From NCBI GenBank assembly GCA_008000375.1, contig SMOI01000023.1, forward strand, positions 121,370 through 185,369: 64,000 bases of DNA, read 5' to 3'. The stretch comes from Poteriospumella lacustris. Lineage: Eukaryota; Sar; Chrysophyceae; Chromulinales; Dinobryaceae. Shown piece by piece: positions 1 to 9,930 of the stretch (within the stretch, counting starts at the first letter, position 1; each line of letters opens with the position of its first letter). The position numbers and the translations under genes are program-made. Under the pieces are notes generated by a model. The model was not told the DNA's origin, searched no databases, and saw only the letters and a program-made list of their open reading frames with translations.

Positions 1-277
1 GACTGCTTCACCACCGCTCACCTGCGTACGGGAGACCCAGGCGACGGACAGCACCGCAGGACAAGTGACACCCGCCTGATCGATGACGAGACGATGTAAC
101 GACAGCCTAAGAGCGCTTCGGATGGAAGCAGGCTCCACACGCAACCCAATTCGAGTGATAGTTGGTAGAAGCGGCTTGCGGAAACATCTCATCAAACGTT
201 AGGCGGGTGTCACTTGTCCTGCGGTGCTGTCCGTCGCCTGGGTCTCCCGTACGCAGGTGAGCGGTGGTGAAGCAGTC
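1..277. repeat. Perfect 77-bp inverted repeat with 123-bp spacer
   Basis: Bases 1-77 are the exact reverse complement of 201-277, checked base by base. The match stops abruptly on the inner side, at 78 and 200. Because the left arm begins at base 1, the palindrome may extend beyond the window. The 123-bp spacer (78-200) has no evident coding frame. It could be a real hairpin-forming element, or a fold-back assembly or sequencing artefact at a contig end; the sequence alone cannot separate these. Confidence 0.95.
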
Positions 278-449
278 TCTACGGACTGTTACAAGATCCG
301 TTTGTCGCAGAGACCGGAGGCGAAGAGAGCTATGGTTCTAAGTAGTTGGATTGGTGTTACAAAAAGAAAAAGGAAAGGTTAGGCGGGGGGGTTGTATATA
401 TACTACGGTAGAGCAGAGACTGCGGGGACACGACCGGGGCGGCGCGCGA

Positions 450-3400
450 TCAGTCGTCGCTCTTGCGACGAGCCTTGATCTGCTCGAGGAACGACATGCC
501 TCCTCCGCCGGCGCCTGCAGCCGCGGCAGCGAACGGGTTCGGCGGGCGGCGGAACGGCATCTCTGGAGCGGCGTGGTCACCGCCGGCCGACGCAGCCGGA
601 GGAGCGGGAGGCAGAGGGAACGAAATCGTCTTCGCCAGCGGATCTCCACCCGACGACGACGAAGACGACGACGCCGCCGATGCGGACTCGGACGACGATG
701 CGTCACCATCGTTCTTCGCGCGACGGGCCTTGATCTGGTCCAAGAACGACATTCCGCCGCCGGCACCAGCGCCACCCGCACCGCCGCCCATCGCCATCGC
801 CAACGCCGACATCGGACGACCGCCCGGGCCACCGAACAACCCACCCGCCGGCAATGTCGCCGCAAACGCGGGCTTCGGCGCGGTGGCGGTGTCTTCCTCC
901 TCGCCGAGCAGCTTCTTCAGCAGCTTCGACTTCGACTTCTTGATCTCCTTCGGAGCCGAAGCGTCGCTGTCGGTCGCCGCAGCCGCAGGCTTCACAGCCG
1001 ACGCCGTCGCACCGATCGCCACTGATGCACGACGGTTCGGTGTCCGCGCGCGTAACGCGCTGTTCGGCGCATGTGGCGCAGGAGACGAGAACATTTTGTT
1101 CAGCGTGTTGAGCAGCTCCGGGTTGGTGTGCGTGAGGATGGAGTGTTTGCGCGGCGTGCGCGTCGGCGTCGCGGGCACGGCCGACATGTTCGCCAGCTCG
1201 ATCAGGGTCGTCGCCGGAGCGACGGCGCCGCTGTTGACCACCGCTGAAACAGCGGCGGGTGGCACTGCGCTGTTGTCGGGTGCAACCGCCGCGACCGATG
1301 CGGCCGCATCGTCCGTCGATGCCGCCGCCGCAGCTGGGGCTGCTGCCAACGACGACGAGGACGAGGACGACGATGACATCGCCATCGGATCCGTCAGCGC
1401 CAACTCGTCCTCGGCGATGTCGCTCGGACCCGCCATCATCGACCGCGACTTCAGGCTCTCCAGCTCCAACTTGCGCTTCGCGGCTTCTTCCTCCGCCGAC
1501 GAGAACTTCGCCGCCGCCTTGATGCGCTTCTCCAGCGGCTTCTCCGGGTCGAACACGCCCTCGATCAGCACCGGCGCCACACCTTTCTCCGCCCACAGAA
1601 CGCCCTTGTCCAACAGGAACCGCTCCAGCTCGTTCTCCCTGTCGTCATCACACAGCAGTAACACCACACGTACACCGTTAGCGTCTCCTCCTCTCATCAA
1701 CAGCGGCACGTCAAACAGGCGAGCGACACGTACTTGTCGAGGAACTGCTCGCGGGTGAAGGGCGAGGCATCGATGCCCTTCTGCAGCCGCTCCACGTCCT
1801 GCGCCAACGTCTTGCGCTTCCTACACATCGAATCACACACAGCAGCATCGTCGGTCAGTCTCCTTCGCTCATCCACCGCCACCTCCGCCTCCCCCGCGTC
1901 GGTACTTACTTTTCGGCGTTCGCCCATTCGTTCTTCGCCATGTCCTTCACCGACGCCAGCTGCTCCGCGCCGTACATCTCGATGAAGTCCGGGTCGCGCA
2001 TCTCCTTCAGCACCGTGTCGTACTCCTCCTTCGCCTCCTTCGCCTCCTTCTCGGCCGCCTCCAGCCATTTCTTCTTCTTCGCCAGCAGCGCCAACTTGTC
2101 GTCGAACTGCTTCAGCTTCAGGTCCGACTGCTCCTTCGTGCGGAAATAGTAGACCGGACGACGCACGAGCTCGGGTTTCAACGGCGGCAAGTCCACCATC
2201 GCACGAGCGTTCTTCGTCGGATCCCACGCGCCCTTCACTTTCTCGCGACGTTGTTGGGCCACCAGCTGCTTCACACGGTTGAAGAAGCGGCTGCGCCATT
2301 CCATCTTCTTGCCGTCGTTGTCCAGCTCGAACTTCGCCGGCAACACCGTCGCCAACGCACGCAGCTCCGTGATGTCCATCGACTCCAGGTTCTCGAAGAA
2401 CGTCTTGCGCTCGCCCGTGAGGAAGCTCTCGAACACGACGTCGTCGGGGTGCGTCTCCAGCCACTGCAGAAACTTGTTCGCCTTCAGCTCTTGCGCCAGC
2501 TCCATGCTGATCAGACCGCCGTTCGCCGCGTACTGATTCGCGATCTCCGCCGCGTTGATGTCGGTGATGTTGGGCGGGAAGTACGAGCGCATCGTGCGGT
2601 ACGCCGCCATGTTGTCCTCGTACTCCTTCTCCATCCACGCCTGCTCCTGCGCACGCATCACCGCGGGGTACTCGTCGGCCTCCATGCTGCGCTTCGACCA
2701 CTTCTCCATGTTCTTCAGCGCCTCGTCGCCGTCCTTGCGGGCCTTCATCAGCTTGCCCTGCAGCGCCGAGATCTCGGGCGTCAGATTGCTGTGGATGTCG
2801 CGGGCCTTGCGCACGATCTTGAATCGATCGGCCTCCTGCAGCATCAGCAACACGTTCTGCTCGATCTTCGGGTCGAACGCGGCGAAGATCTGGTCCTTCT
2901 CGTGCACATGCATCGCCTCCACCAGCTTCGCATGCTGCGTCGCGATCGTTTGGATCGCCGCTTCGTCCTTCGGCGTCGCCAACAACACGTTGTACATCGC
3001 CGCCAGCTCCGCGATCATCGCCGGAATCTTCGCCGTCGGACCCGCGAAGAACTTGATCTTGCTCTCGAAGAAGTCCACCTCGAACAGCGACCGGAAATAC
3101 CGATCCTCCGCCTGCTCGTTCTTCTTGTTCGCGTAGTTGTATGCGCCTTGCTTCTTCGACACCATCAGCCACTCCAACTCCTCGTCCGAGTTGTTCACGA
3201 AGTTCGTGCGCATGAACTCCCACTGCGTCGTGATCGTGCCGATCGACGGACGACCGTCCGGGTCGCGATGCATCGCCTTGCTGCGCTGGAACAACGGCGA
3301 CAACTCGCCGCCACCGCCGCCCTCGTTCTTGCCGTGACCCGTACGCAGCGGCGCTGGCTTCTTCTTCGCCGACGACGCCGTCGTCTGTCCGCTGTACGAC

Positions 3401-5048
3401 CGGAACGACTGCTCGTAGCACAGCGACGACTCGCGCAGCGTGCGTCCCTCAGGATACACCGGCTGCTTCGAACCGCCCACCGACACCGTTGCCATCGGGG
3501 CGTTCTTGTTCGGCGTCTTCACCGCCGAGGACACCAACATGCTCTTCTTCGCGCTGCGGATGGGCGTCTTGCTGCGGTTGTTGTTGCTGCCGTTCGACCC
3601 GCTGAACACGCTCACGTCGTCGAGCGACGGACTCTTCGGCGCGCTCATCAGGCTGTCCGACGACATCACGCGAGTCGGAGTCATGGGCGCCACCACCGCT
3701 GGCGACGGAGTCACCGCCACCGGTTCGACGGCCGCCTCGTCGTTGTGAGCGATGGGCGTCTCCGGCGCTGCCACCGACACAGCCGACGACTCTGCGAAGG
3801 GCTCTGCAGCCACCTCCACTTCGGGCTCCTTCGCAGCCGCCACAGGCTCTTCGGCTCTCTTCACCGGCACCACCGGAGGCGGAGGCGGAGAGTAGTACGC
3901 GAACGGCGCCAAGGTCTTGCTCGGCACGGGACTGTTGCAGTCGCCGCCGACCTCCATCCACGTGCCCTCGATCGACTCGCGCGATTTCTGCTCGAGCTCC
4001 TGGATGATGGCGGCGTGACTGGCGAGTGGGTCTTCCTCCGCCACAGCTGCAGGCACAACAGTCTCGGCTTCGGTCGTCGACACGACGGAAGGGACAGCCT
4101 CTGTCTCCACCACCGTCGACGGCGCGACTGCCGCAGCTACAGCGACTGGCTCGGACACCACCGCAGGCTCAGCAACAGCAGCTGGAACAGTGGCCACTGC
4201 CACCGTAGCCGCTGGTGGGATATGCGCTTCGTTCTTCGGCGTCGTGACCACCGATCCGACGGGTGCGCCCATCAACTCCGAAATGGGCCGAGCGTTGCCA
4301 GGCATCTGCCGTGCGAGAGCACGACCGGGAGACATGCCGCGAGGCAACGCAGATGATCCGGAGGTGGCAGGCGTCGAGCCTACCATCGACGAGCGAGAGC
4401 GAGACACAGAGCGCATCTTGTTGGGAGTCGTCGCTCTCTTCGTGACTGCATCCACATCACACCGTCATCACACACAACCGTAAGCGTCCCCATCGACCAC
4501 AGAGGGAACATGGCAGCAACGACCACTTACATGGAGAGGCAGCTCGCATGGCGCCTTCCGGCTTGGTGACAGCGATGCCCACGCTGGGCTCCTTCACCGT
4601 GTTGGAGTCCCCGGCGTTTTCCTGGTTTTCTCCGTCGAAGGTCTTGGCGGTCGCCTTGCCCTTCTTGCCTCCGACGTGAATCTGCGTCCATCATTAAAGT
4701 CTACGTCAACTCCCACACTCATAGGAAAGCAAGGCAAGGCATCAAACGTACCGACAGCGAGACCTTTTGTCCCACGATCTGGTTCTCCGGACGGAAGAGC
4801 ACGTTCTGGAACTGCTCCAGTTCTCCCTGGTCCAGTTCCGTGTCTTTGCCCTCATTGGCAACGAAGACTTTTTCCACGTTGTAAATGGGGTCTTGGGGGC
4901 TCAGGCGAATAGCAATCTCGATCATTTTGCGCAACTGATCGAAGTCCTGGCCATAGTTGATCGACGCATTCGTGATGGTCTTGATGCATTTTCCTCCCTC
5001 GTACACCTTGATTTTGGTCAAGCGATTGGCAGACGATCCTTTCAGCAT
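450..5048 (-). CDS. Putative cytoskeletal protein: doublecortin-like N-terminus, coiled-coil core, WH2-like tail motifs
   Basis: Five exons on the minus strand (5048-4752, 4681-4531, 4445-1910, 1820-1734, 1638-450) join in frame through GT-AG introns of 70-95 nt and give about 1419 residues. Residues 10-95 (starting RLTKIKVYEGGKCIKT) look like a doublecortin-type ubiquitin-like fold, which binds tubulin in known proteins; this match is by eye. A long Pro/Val/Ala-rich linker follows. Then comes a charged helical region, about residues 520-1110, rich in Glu, Lys and Ala and likely coiled coil. The tail is Ala/Ser-rich and ends in two near-identical motifs, MSFLDQIKARRAK and MSFLEQIKARRK, which resemble the helix of actin-binding WH2 motifs but lack a clear LKKV part. 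The start ATG at 5048 begins the first supported exon. The gene is markedly more GC-rich than its neighbours, which suggests strong codon selection. A microtubule/actin-linked role is inference. Confidence 0.8.
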
Positions 5049-5690
5049 AGTCGGTTACTTTGTGCAGATCGAGAACGACTCAAAAAAGGAGAGAACAAAA
5101 CTTGGACGTTGGGTGTGTCAGAAGATGAGGAGATAGAATAGAAATCACCGCTTCGAATTCGGGACAGACTCGAATGCGAAAGCTTGTGCGGTGGATATGA
5201 AGAGCGAAATACAGGTAAAAGCTGTTTGATCTGTGATCTCCAGGCCCCTTGATTGTTGTTATCGTAACGACCACCTAGCAAGTTGCCTTTTGGCGATGGG
5301 ATGGGCATCGAGCGACCAGCAGCGATGGCAGTGTGTTGCCGCAGGCAGCAGCAACGGCTATGTGCCTGCCACCCTGAGTTGGTGTGTATCTGGGTTAGGC
5401 TGGGATAGAAGGCGTTACAAAAATATTCATTGGCAGCGAGGAACGCCACACTGCTGCCGTGCACCTTCTTCTTTTTATATGTGATGACTCGTTGAGTTGA
5501 AGGAGGAAGTAGCAGTACAGTATTTGACATAGGAGAGGCGTACACACCGCATTGCTTCGTACTAACATTCTTGTGCGGAAGCGACATCGGTTTGTTGAAA
5601 TGGTTGTTGCAGTCCCCGATAACTTTCAGGTACATCGATAACTTCCTTCCGATCGTTCTGGACATTGATGATGGCTTCTTCAAATCACAG
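5049..5690. other. Divergent intergenic region with unresolved first exon of the carrier gene
   Basis: This stretch lies between the start of the minus-strand cytoskeletal gene and the first certain exon of the plus-strand carrier. It must hold both promoters. The carrier's first coding exon, with its ATG, probably lies here, but no ATG in the right frame precedes 5691 without an intron, and I could not pick one convincingly. No other gene is seen. Confidence 0.6.
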
Positions 5691-6727
5691 CATTTTATTG
5701 CTGGGATTACGGCAGGGTTAGTTTCAACAGCGGGTTTGTATCCTTTGGAGTTGGTGAAAACAAGAATGCAAGTCATCGACGGCAAGAATAATGAGTATCG
5801 GACACTTCGGTCTTCAATGCGTGTTGTTCTCAAGAATGAAGGTTTGAGAGGCTTCTATCAGGGAATGGCACCTGCTTTGTTTGCAGCATCAGGAAGCTGG
5901 GGTGGCTATTTCTATTTCTATGAGCTCAGCAAGAGGAGGAAGTCCTTGGACGGTGCGAGGCAATTGACCACAACGGATCACGTAAGATGACATCGCCTAC
6001 CATGTTTTCTAATCAGCATTGACACGAAATCTTCGTAGCTTTTGTCAGGAGTTGAAGCAGGGTCGATGCTGGTGTTCATTTTCAACCCTTTTTGGGTTGT
6101 GAAGACTCGTCTAGCGTTACAAGGTGCGGAGAGTGCTTCCCAAAAGCGATACGAGGGAATGTTCGATGCCCTAAAAACAATAGCCCGCGAGGAAGGAATG
6201 AGGGGACTCTACAAAGGTCTTGTACCTGCTTTGCTGTTAACTTCTCACGGAGCTATCCAGGTAATCGATTATTGTAGGACAGCATGTTGAGTTTTGCTCA
6301 CGCTGTACTACTTGTGCTTCAGTTTGCAGTTTATGAAAATATGAAAAAGCTTTTCGAATCCTTTCGAAGAGATGAAGATAAAGCCAAGCAACCAGCGTTT
6401 GTTTCAGCACTACTCGGAGGTGGTTCGAAGATAATAGCTTCCACGGCCACGTACCCTTACCAAGTGATCAAAAGCAGGCTGCAACAGCGAGACCAATTGA
6501 TTCAGGGCGAATCTTCAAGTAATCTCTCTCCAAAATACTCTGGGACTTGGGATTGCATCCGAAAAGTGTGGCGAAGTGACGGCATTATTGGTTTTTTCCG
6601 CGGGGTTGTCCCAAACGCGCTTAAGGTTGCTCCTTCATCCGCACTTACTTTTCTAGTTTACGAAGAAACGATGCATCTTTTAAAGAAAGCATCAATGGAT
6701 GTAGAAAATTCTACATCTTTGGATTAG
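5691..6727 (+). CDS. Mitochondrial carrier, folate/FAD transporter type (SLC25A32-like)
   Basis: Exons 5691-5981, 6039-6260 and 6323-6727 join in frame and give about 305 residues, close to the usual 300-315. The three carrier repeats each show the signature after an odd-numbered helix: YPLELVKTRMQ, NPFWVVKTRLA and YPYQVIKSRLQ. The Trp in the second signature and the YPYQV form of the third are typical of the folate/FAD/pyrimidine-nucleotide subgroup, and human SLC25A32 has the same pattern. The protein should sit in the mitochondrial inner membrane and exchange a cofactor or nucleotide; FAD or folate is the likeliest cargo, but substrate cannot be read from sequence. Homology begins at HFIAGITAG, just after a good acceptor at 5690, so the N-terminal exon is missing here. 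The gene ends TAG at 6727 with AT-rich 3' sequence. Confidence 0.85.
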
Positions 6728-7015
6728 TTCAATCATAGCCATTGTCTGTGAATTTATACGTTACCGTAAATTCAATGTAGTAGAAGTTCTTAGGTACACA
6801 CTGCATATGTTTATTATGTGTAAATACATACTTCCTTCGCATCCGTTTGTCCCATCGTCATCTTCTTCGATGAAGTCATGATCAAGTCACACTTGATCAA
6901 GGTATCTGTCTTACTTTCCGTTTCTTGTCGAACAAAGAGATCCGATCAAGAACAAGTCTTTACCATTTATCGTGCACCGAAAAGACACGCTTATATCTTT
7001 ATTCAAGAAGGGAAC

Positions 7016-8397
7016 ATGCTCGTATTCTATTTTCTTCAAGGAGAACTTGGGGAGTCCATGGAGAGACCCAACGCCTTTGTGGTACGTTTCTTTCTCTTCT
7101 ATCTTAGGCGAATAAAATTTTCTGATTATATCATCGTTTCTTAGGCGCCTGGTCCTCTTTTGACATTTGGGGAATTTCTTCAGCATTTTCCCATGATTGA
7201 CAAGACCTCAATGCATTTCCGATTCCGATCGGACGACCCCCTTTTTGGATACGTGTGGGAAGACATTCGTGATGCTTCCAAGGTCCTCCCGTTATACGAG
7301 GGGAATGTTTTTGCCAAAATTTTAAGAATTGGTGGGAACTCCGATGAGAAGCGAAAGATCATTCTGAAGCGCAAGAACTTCGATCAAAGCGGTCCAGTTT
7401 TTCAGAATCTTCAGAGCCAGTCCAACCCGCCTCGTTCCGCTTCTGTCCCAAGACCCAATGAGGAGACTAGCAGCAGCCCACCTCCTCCAAAGCCGGTTAA
7501 ACCGCTTGCAAAGCCTGCTGCCACAGCGACGAGTGCTCCTCCTCCAACTGCACCCGCTGCTGCACCATCTGTCAAGAGTCCTCCTATTAACGAGCCAAAT
7601 TTCTTTGACACTGAGAGCGACAGCAAAGCTGCGGGAGCCTACAGTCCTCCTCCTGATATTTTGAACTTTGATGAATCACCGTTCACACCAGCCTCGTCCA
7701 GTGCAAAGTTGAAGCCTTCTACCACGAGCTCCAGAAGCCCTATGGCAACATCCGCATCGGCGATGGACATTGATGACGACAGCGGTAATACTTCTCGCTC
7801 TGGTACAGGTGGGGAACTCAATCGTGCAGAGTTGGCTGCTCGTAAGGAGGAAGCCATTGAAGACAAGGTGCGAAGCGCCTTGGAGTTCAAGAAAGAAGTC
7901 GACCAAAAGAAGGAGCGTGAACAGGCGGAATTCGACAGCGCGAAGGCGAAGCATGAACAGGCCTTGAATGTAATATCTATGGTGTTGAATCTGTCGAAGG
8001 AGTTCCTTCATTATCTGAGCCCTTTGTCTTTGTCTGTTTTCATTGTAGACGTGGGCAACGAACAACAAGGAGAAAAGAAATGTGCGCACTCTGCTGTCAA
8101 CCATGCATGTAAGTTGGTTGCAACGACATGATCCCGTCCTCTTTTAAAATGCTAACATGAAAGAAATCATTCTTTTTGTTATAGACTGTGTTACCATCTG
8201 ATTCAAAGTGGAAGCCTCTTGGGTTGGGAGATGTTCTTGAACCGTCCCAGGTGAAGAAGGCGTACCGCCGCGCGATGTTGGTGGTGCATCCCGATCATTG
8301 CATCAATTTAGACTCTGAGCATAAATTCATCTGCAAGCGTGTCTTCGAAGCATTGAACGAAGCATACGAGGAATTCACCAAGAAAGAGAACGTGTAG
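7016..8397 (+). CDS. DIX-domain protein with C-terminal auxilin-type J domain
   Basis: Exons 7016-7081, 7145-7969, 8049-8108 and 8185-8397 join in frame and encode about 387 residues. Residues 1-82 form a DIX domain, the polymerising module of Dishevelled and Axin: LLTFGEFLQHF is followed by FGYVWEDIRDASKVLPLYEG. The middle is Pro/Ser-rich and contains ILNFD (about residue 194), which resembles a clathrin box. A charged helix (about 235-300) precedes NVRTLLSTMHTV and a J domain with the HPD motif (VVHPDH). The TLLSTMHTV...WKPLGL lead-in is specific to auxilin/GAK, which recruit Hsp70 to strip clathrin coats. The ATG at 7016 is the first in frame and gives a complete DIX N-terminus. Likely role: clathrin uncoating or another Hsp70-recruiting step, concentrated by DIX self-assembly. 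The last part is inference. I know of no described protein with this combination. Confidence 0.85.
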
Positions 8398-8550
8398 ACA
8401 GATAAGGTTAAATTTGACACTTACTATTCATACGTGATGAGCAAGGAATAAGTAGAAAATATTCTGATGATGACTACATAACGCAAATATACAAGGTGAT
8501 GAGATGTCGAATGACTCTAAATAGGAAGAAAAAGTGCGAGAAGAAGTGCG

Positions 8551-9429
8551 TCAAAATGATTCGTCGTTGAGATATGAGTAGGAACTCTCCATCCTACTCA
8601 TTCGATTGTTGGCATCAAGTGTTATCTGCAGTCGGCAGAGACTCCGTAAAGAAAACGGTTTGGCCGATATTCGCTTGTTAAGAGAAGGTATTCCAACACA
8701 GGGAATTGTTGAATCGATGGGTGGCATCGTGAGGTCGGTTGTCGAAGTGGGCAGAAGTCTCAATAAGTCAAGGAACCCATCCAATTCGCCAGCCATCCGT
8801 TCGATTTTGTTGTAATTACCAGGCTTCGCAGCTTGGGGTTCAATATGATAAAGTTTGGTGCCCATGAATTCAACATACACTGTTAGTTCGCTTCTGGAAT
8901 TGTCATCCAGGAACTGTTTGATGGAAGATCCTCTCAAAAGGGCTGACGTGTCGGGCATCAACTCGAACTGACACACAAACAGTGCTGTTGCTGCATCGAG
9001 ACCTTCGGATGTATAACTTGACTGAATGTTCGGTAATTGAGATACGAGCTCTGTCGGAAGTTTATCAACTGACGAGAAATGTGGAACGCAATACGTCGAC
9101 ATGAAGGACTTCATCAGTGCGGGATCAAACGAGTTGCAAACATTTGTAATCATTCTTCCATAGTATCGTCTTATATCGCTTTTAATCACTCGCGGAAAAA
9201 GATTGACGACGTAACGTTTACGATGCTTCTTTTTAACAGCCATTCGGTCCGATTCATCCCCGGTGCCAGAGGCACACGAAGAAGGCGTCTCGTCGGAACC
9301 TTGAGATGGAGTTAAGTCTGAAAAGCTAGTATCGTCATGAAACCACTCAAAATCATCGTTGTGCAGGACCAGATCATCGTGAGGAACTTGATCGAAATCG
9401 AAAAATCCTTGCGTCAAGGGAAGCGACAT
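8551..9429 (-). CDS. Unknown protein, possible NTF2-like fold
   Basis: An intronless frame of 292 residues starts at ATG 9429. The N-terminus is acidic (many Asp/Glu to residue 60), followed by a basic stretch, VKKKHRKRYVVNLFPR, which could be a nuclear localisation signal. The rest has short helices and strands: RRYYGRMITNVCNSFDPALM, then FMSTYCVPHF and LTVYVEFMGTKLYHI. This spacing (a helix with Asn-Ser-x-Asp, then a strand with a short catalytic-like Cys) resembles the NTF2/SnoaL-like fold often seen in stramenopile nuclear proteins. I do not recognise a named family. It is convergent with the DIX gene (154 bp between stops). Confidence 0.7.
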   Translation of the reverse strand: MSLPLTQGFFDFDQVPHDDLVLHNDDFEWFHDDTSFSDLTPSQGSDETPSSCASGTGDESDRMAVKKKHRKRYVVNLFPRVIKSDIRRYYGRMITNVCNSFDPALMKSFMSTYCVPHFSSVDKLPTELVSQLPNIQSSYTSEGLDAATALFVCQFELMPDTSALLRGSSIKQFLDDNSRSELTVYVEFMGTKLYHIEPQAAKPGNYNKIERMAGELDGFLDLLRLLPTSTTDLTMPPIDSTIPCVGIPSLNKRISAKPFSLRSLCRLQITLDANNRMSRMESSYSYLNDESF

Positions 9430-9930
9430 CTCTTTCTTGCAATTTTTCGCCAGCAGAAGAGTAAGTTAATTTCGTGGGATAGTAACCGTAATGGAAACAA
9501 GAGTTCGCACGATTAATTGCATGATGTTCATGTGCCGCATGAGCGTTTGCTGCAGTTGATACTTGCCCAAGTCACACCTGCAAAATGTCACTCCTTGAAC
9601 AGCTTGTTCCGTTGCGATTCTGCACCCCAGCATACAGCATGTGTTCGAGGTGGAGGTCGAGGAGTGTGCCAACCACTGACCACTTTGATGTACTAAAAAT
9701 GTACGAAGATGGTGATAGTATCCAGCATATATCTTATACCTATATGTACAGTGGGCCAGCCGCAACATGATGCGTTCGCGGAGGTGTGCAGTTGTTCCAA
9801 TCTGACGCCTCAGCTTTACCTCAATCACACCGTGTATTCTACCTTATCTATAGAGGACTGAAATGGAACACAGACCATCCAATCAAACACAATTCAATCG
9901 AAATTCGAAGAGTGTTGACGCGTGGTCAGA
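9430..9930. other. Intergenic region, possible minor coding fragment
   Basis: About 500 bp between the divergent starts of the unknown protein and the ABC transporter. A minus-strand open stretch (9466-9828) has no ATG start, no recognised domain and only weak splice signals, so I do not call it a gene. The region otherwise serves as a shared promoter. Confidence 0.5.

Noticed and set aside
2251-4356. Plus-strand open frame of about 700 codons
   Set aside because: Antisense to the coding exon of the cytoskeletal gene; long only because of the GC-rich codon bias, with Arg/His/Leu-rich nonsense sequence and no domain.
5042-5833. Minus-strand open frame of about 260 codons
   Set aside because: Overlaps the carrier exon and the promoter, lacks a domain and conflicts with the well-supported exon of the cytoskeletal gene.
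9466-9828. Minus-strand open frame of about 120 codons
   Set aside because: No ATG start; any spliced reading needs one 28-nt intron or gives no recognisable domain.
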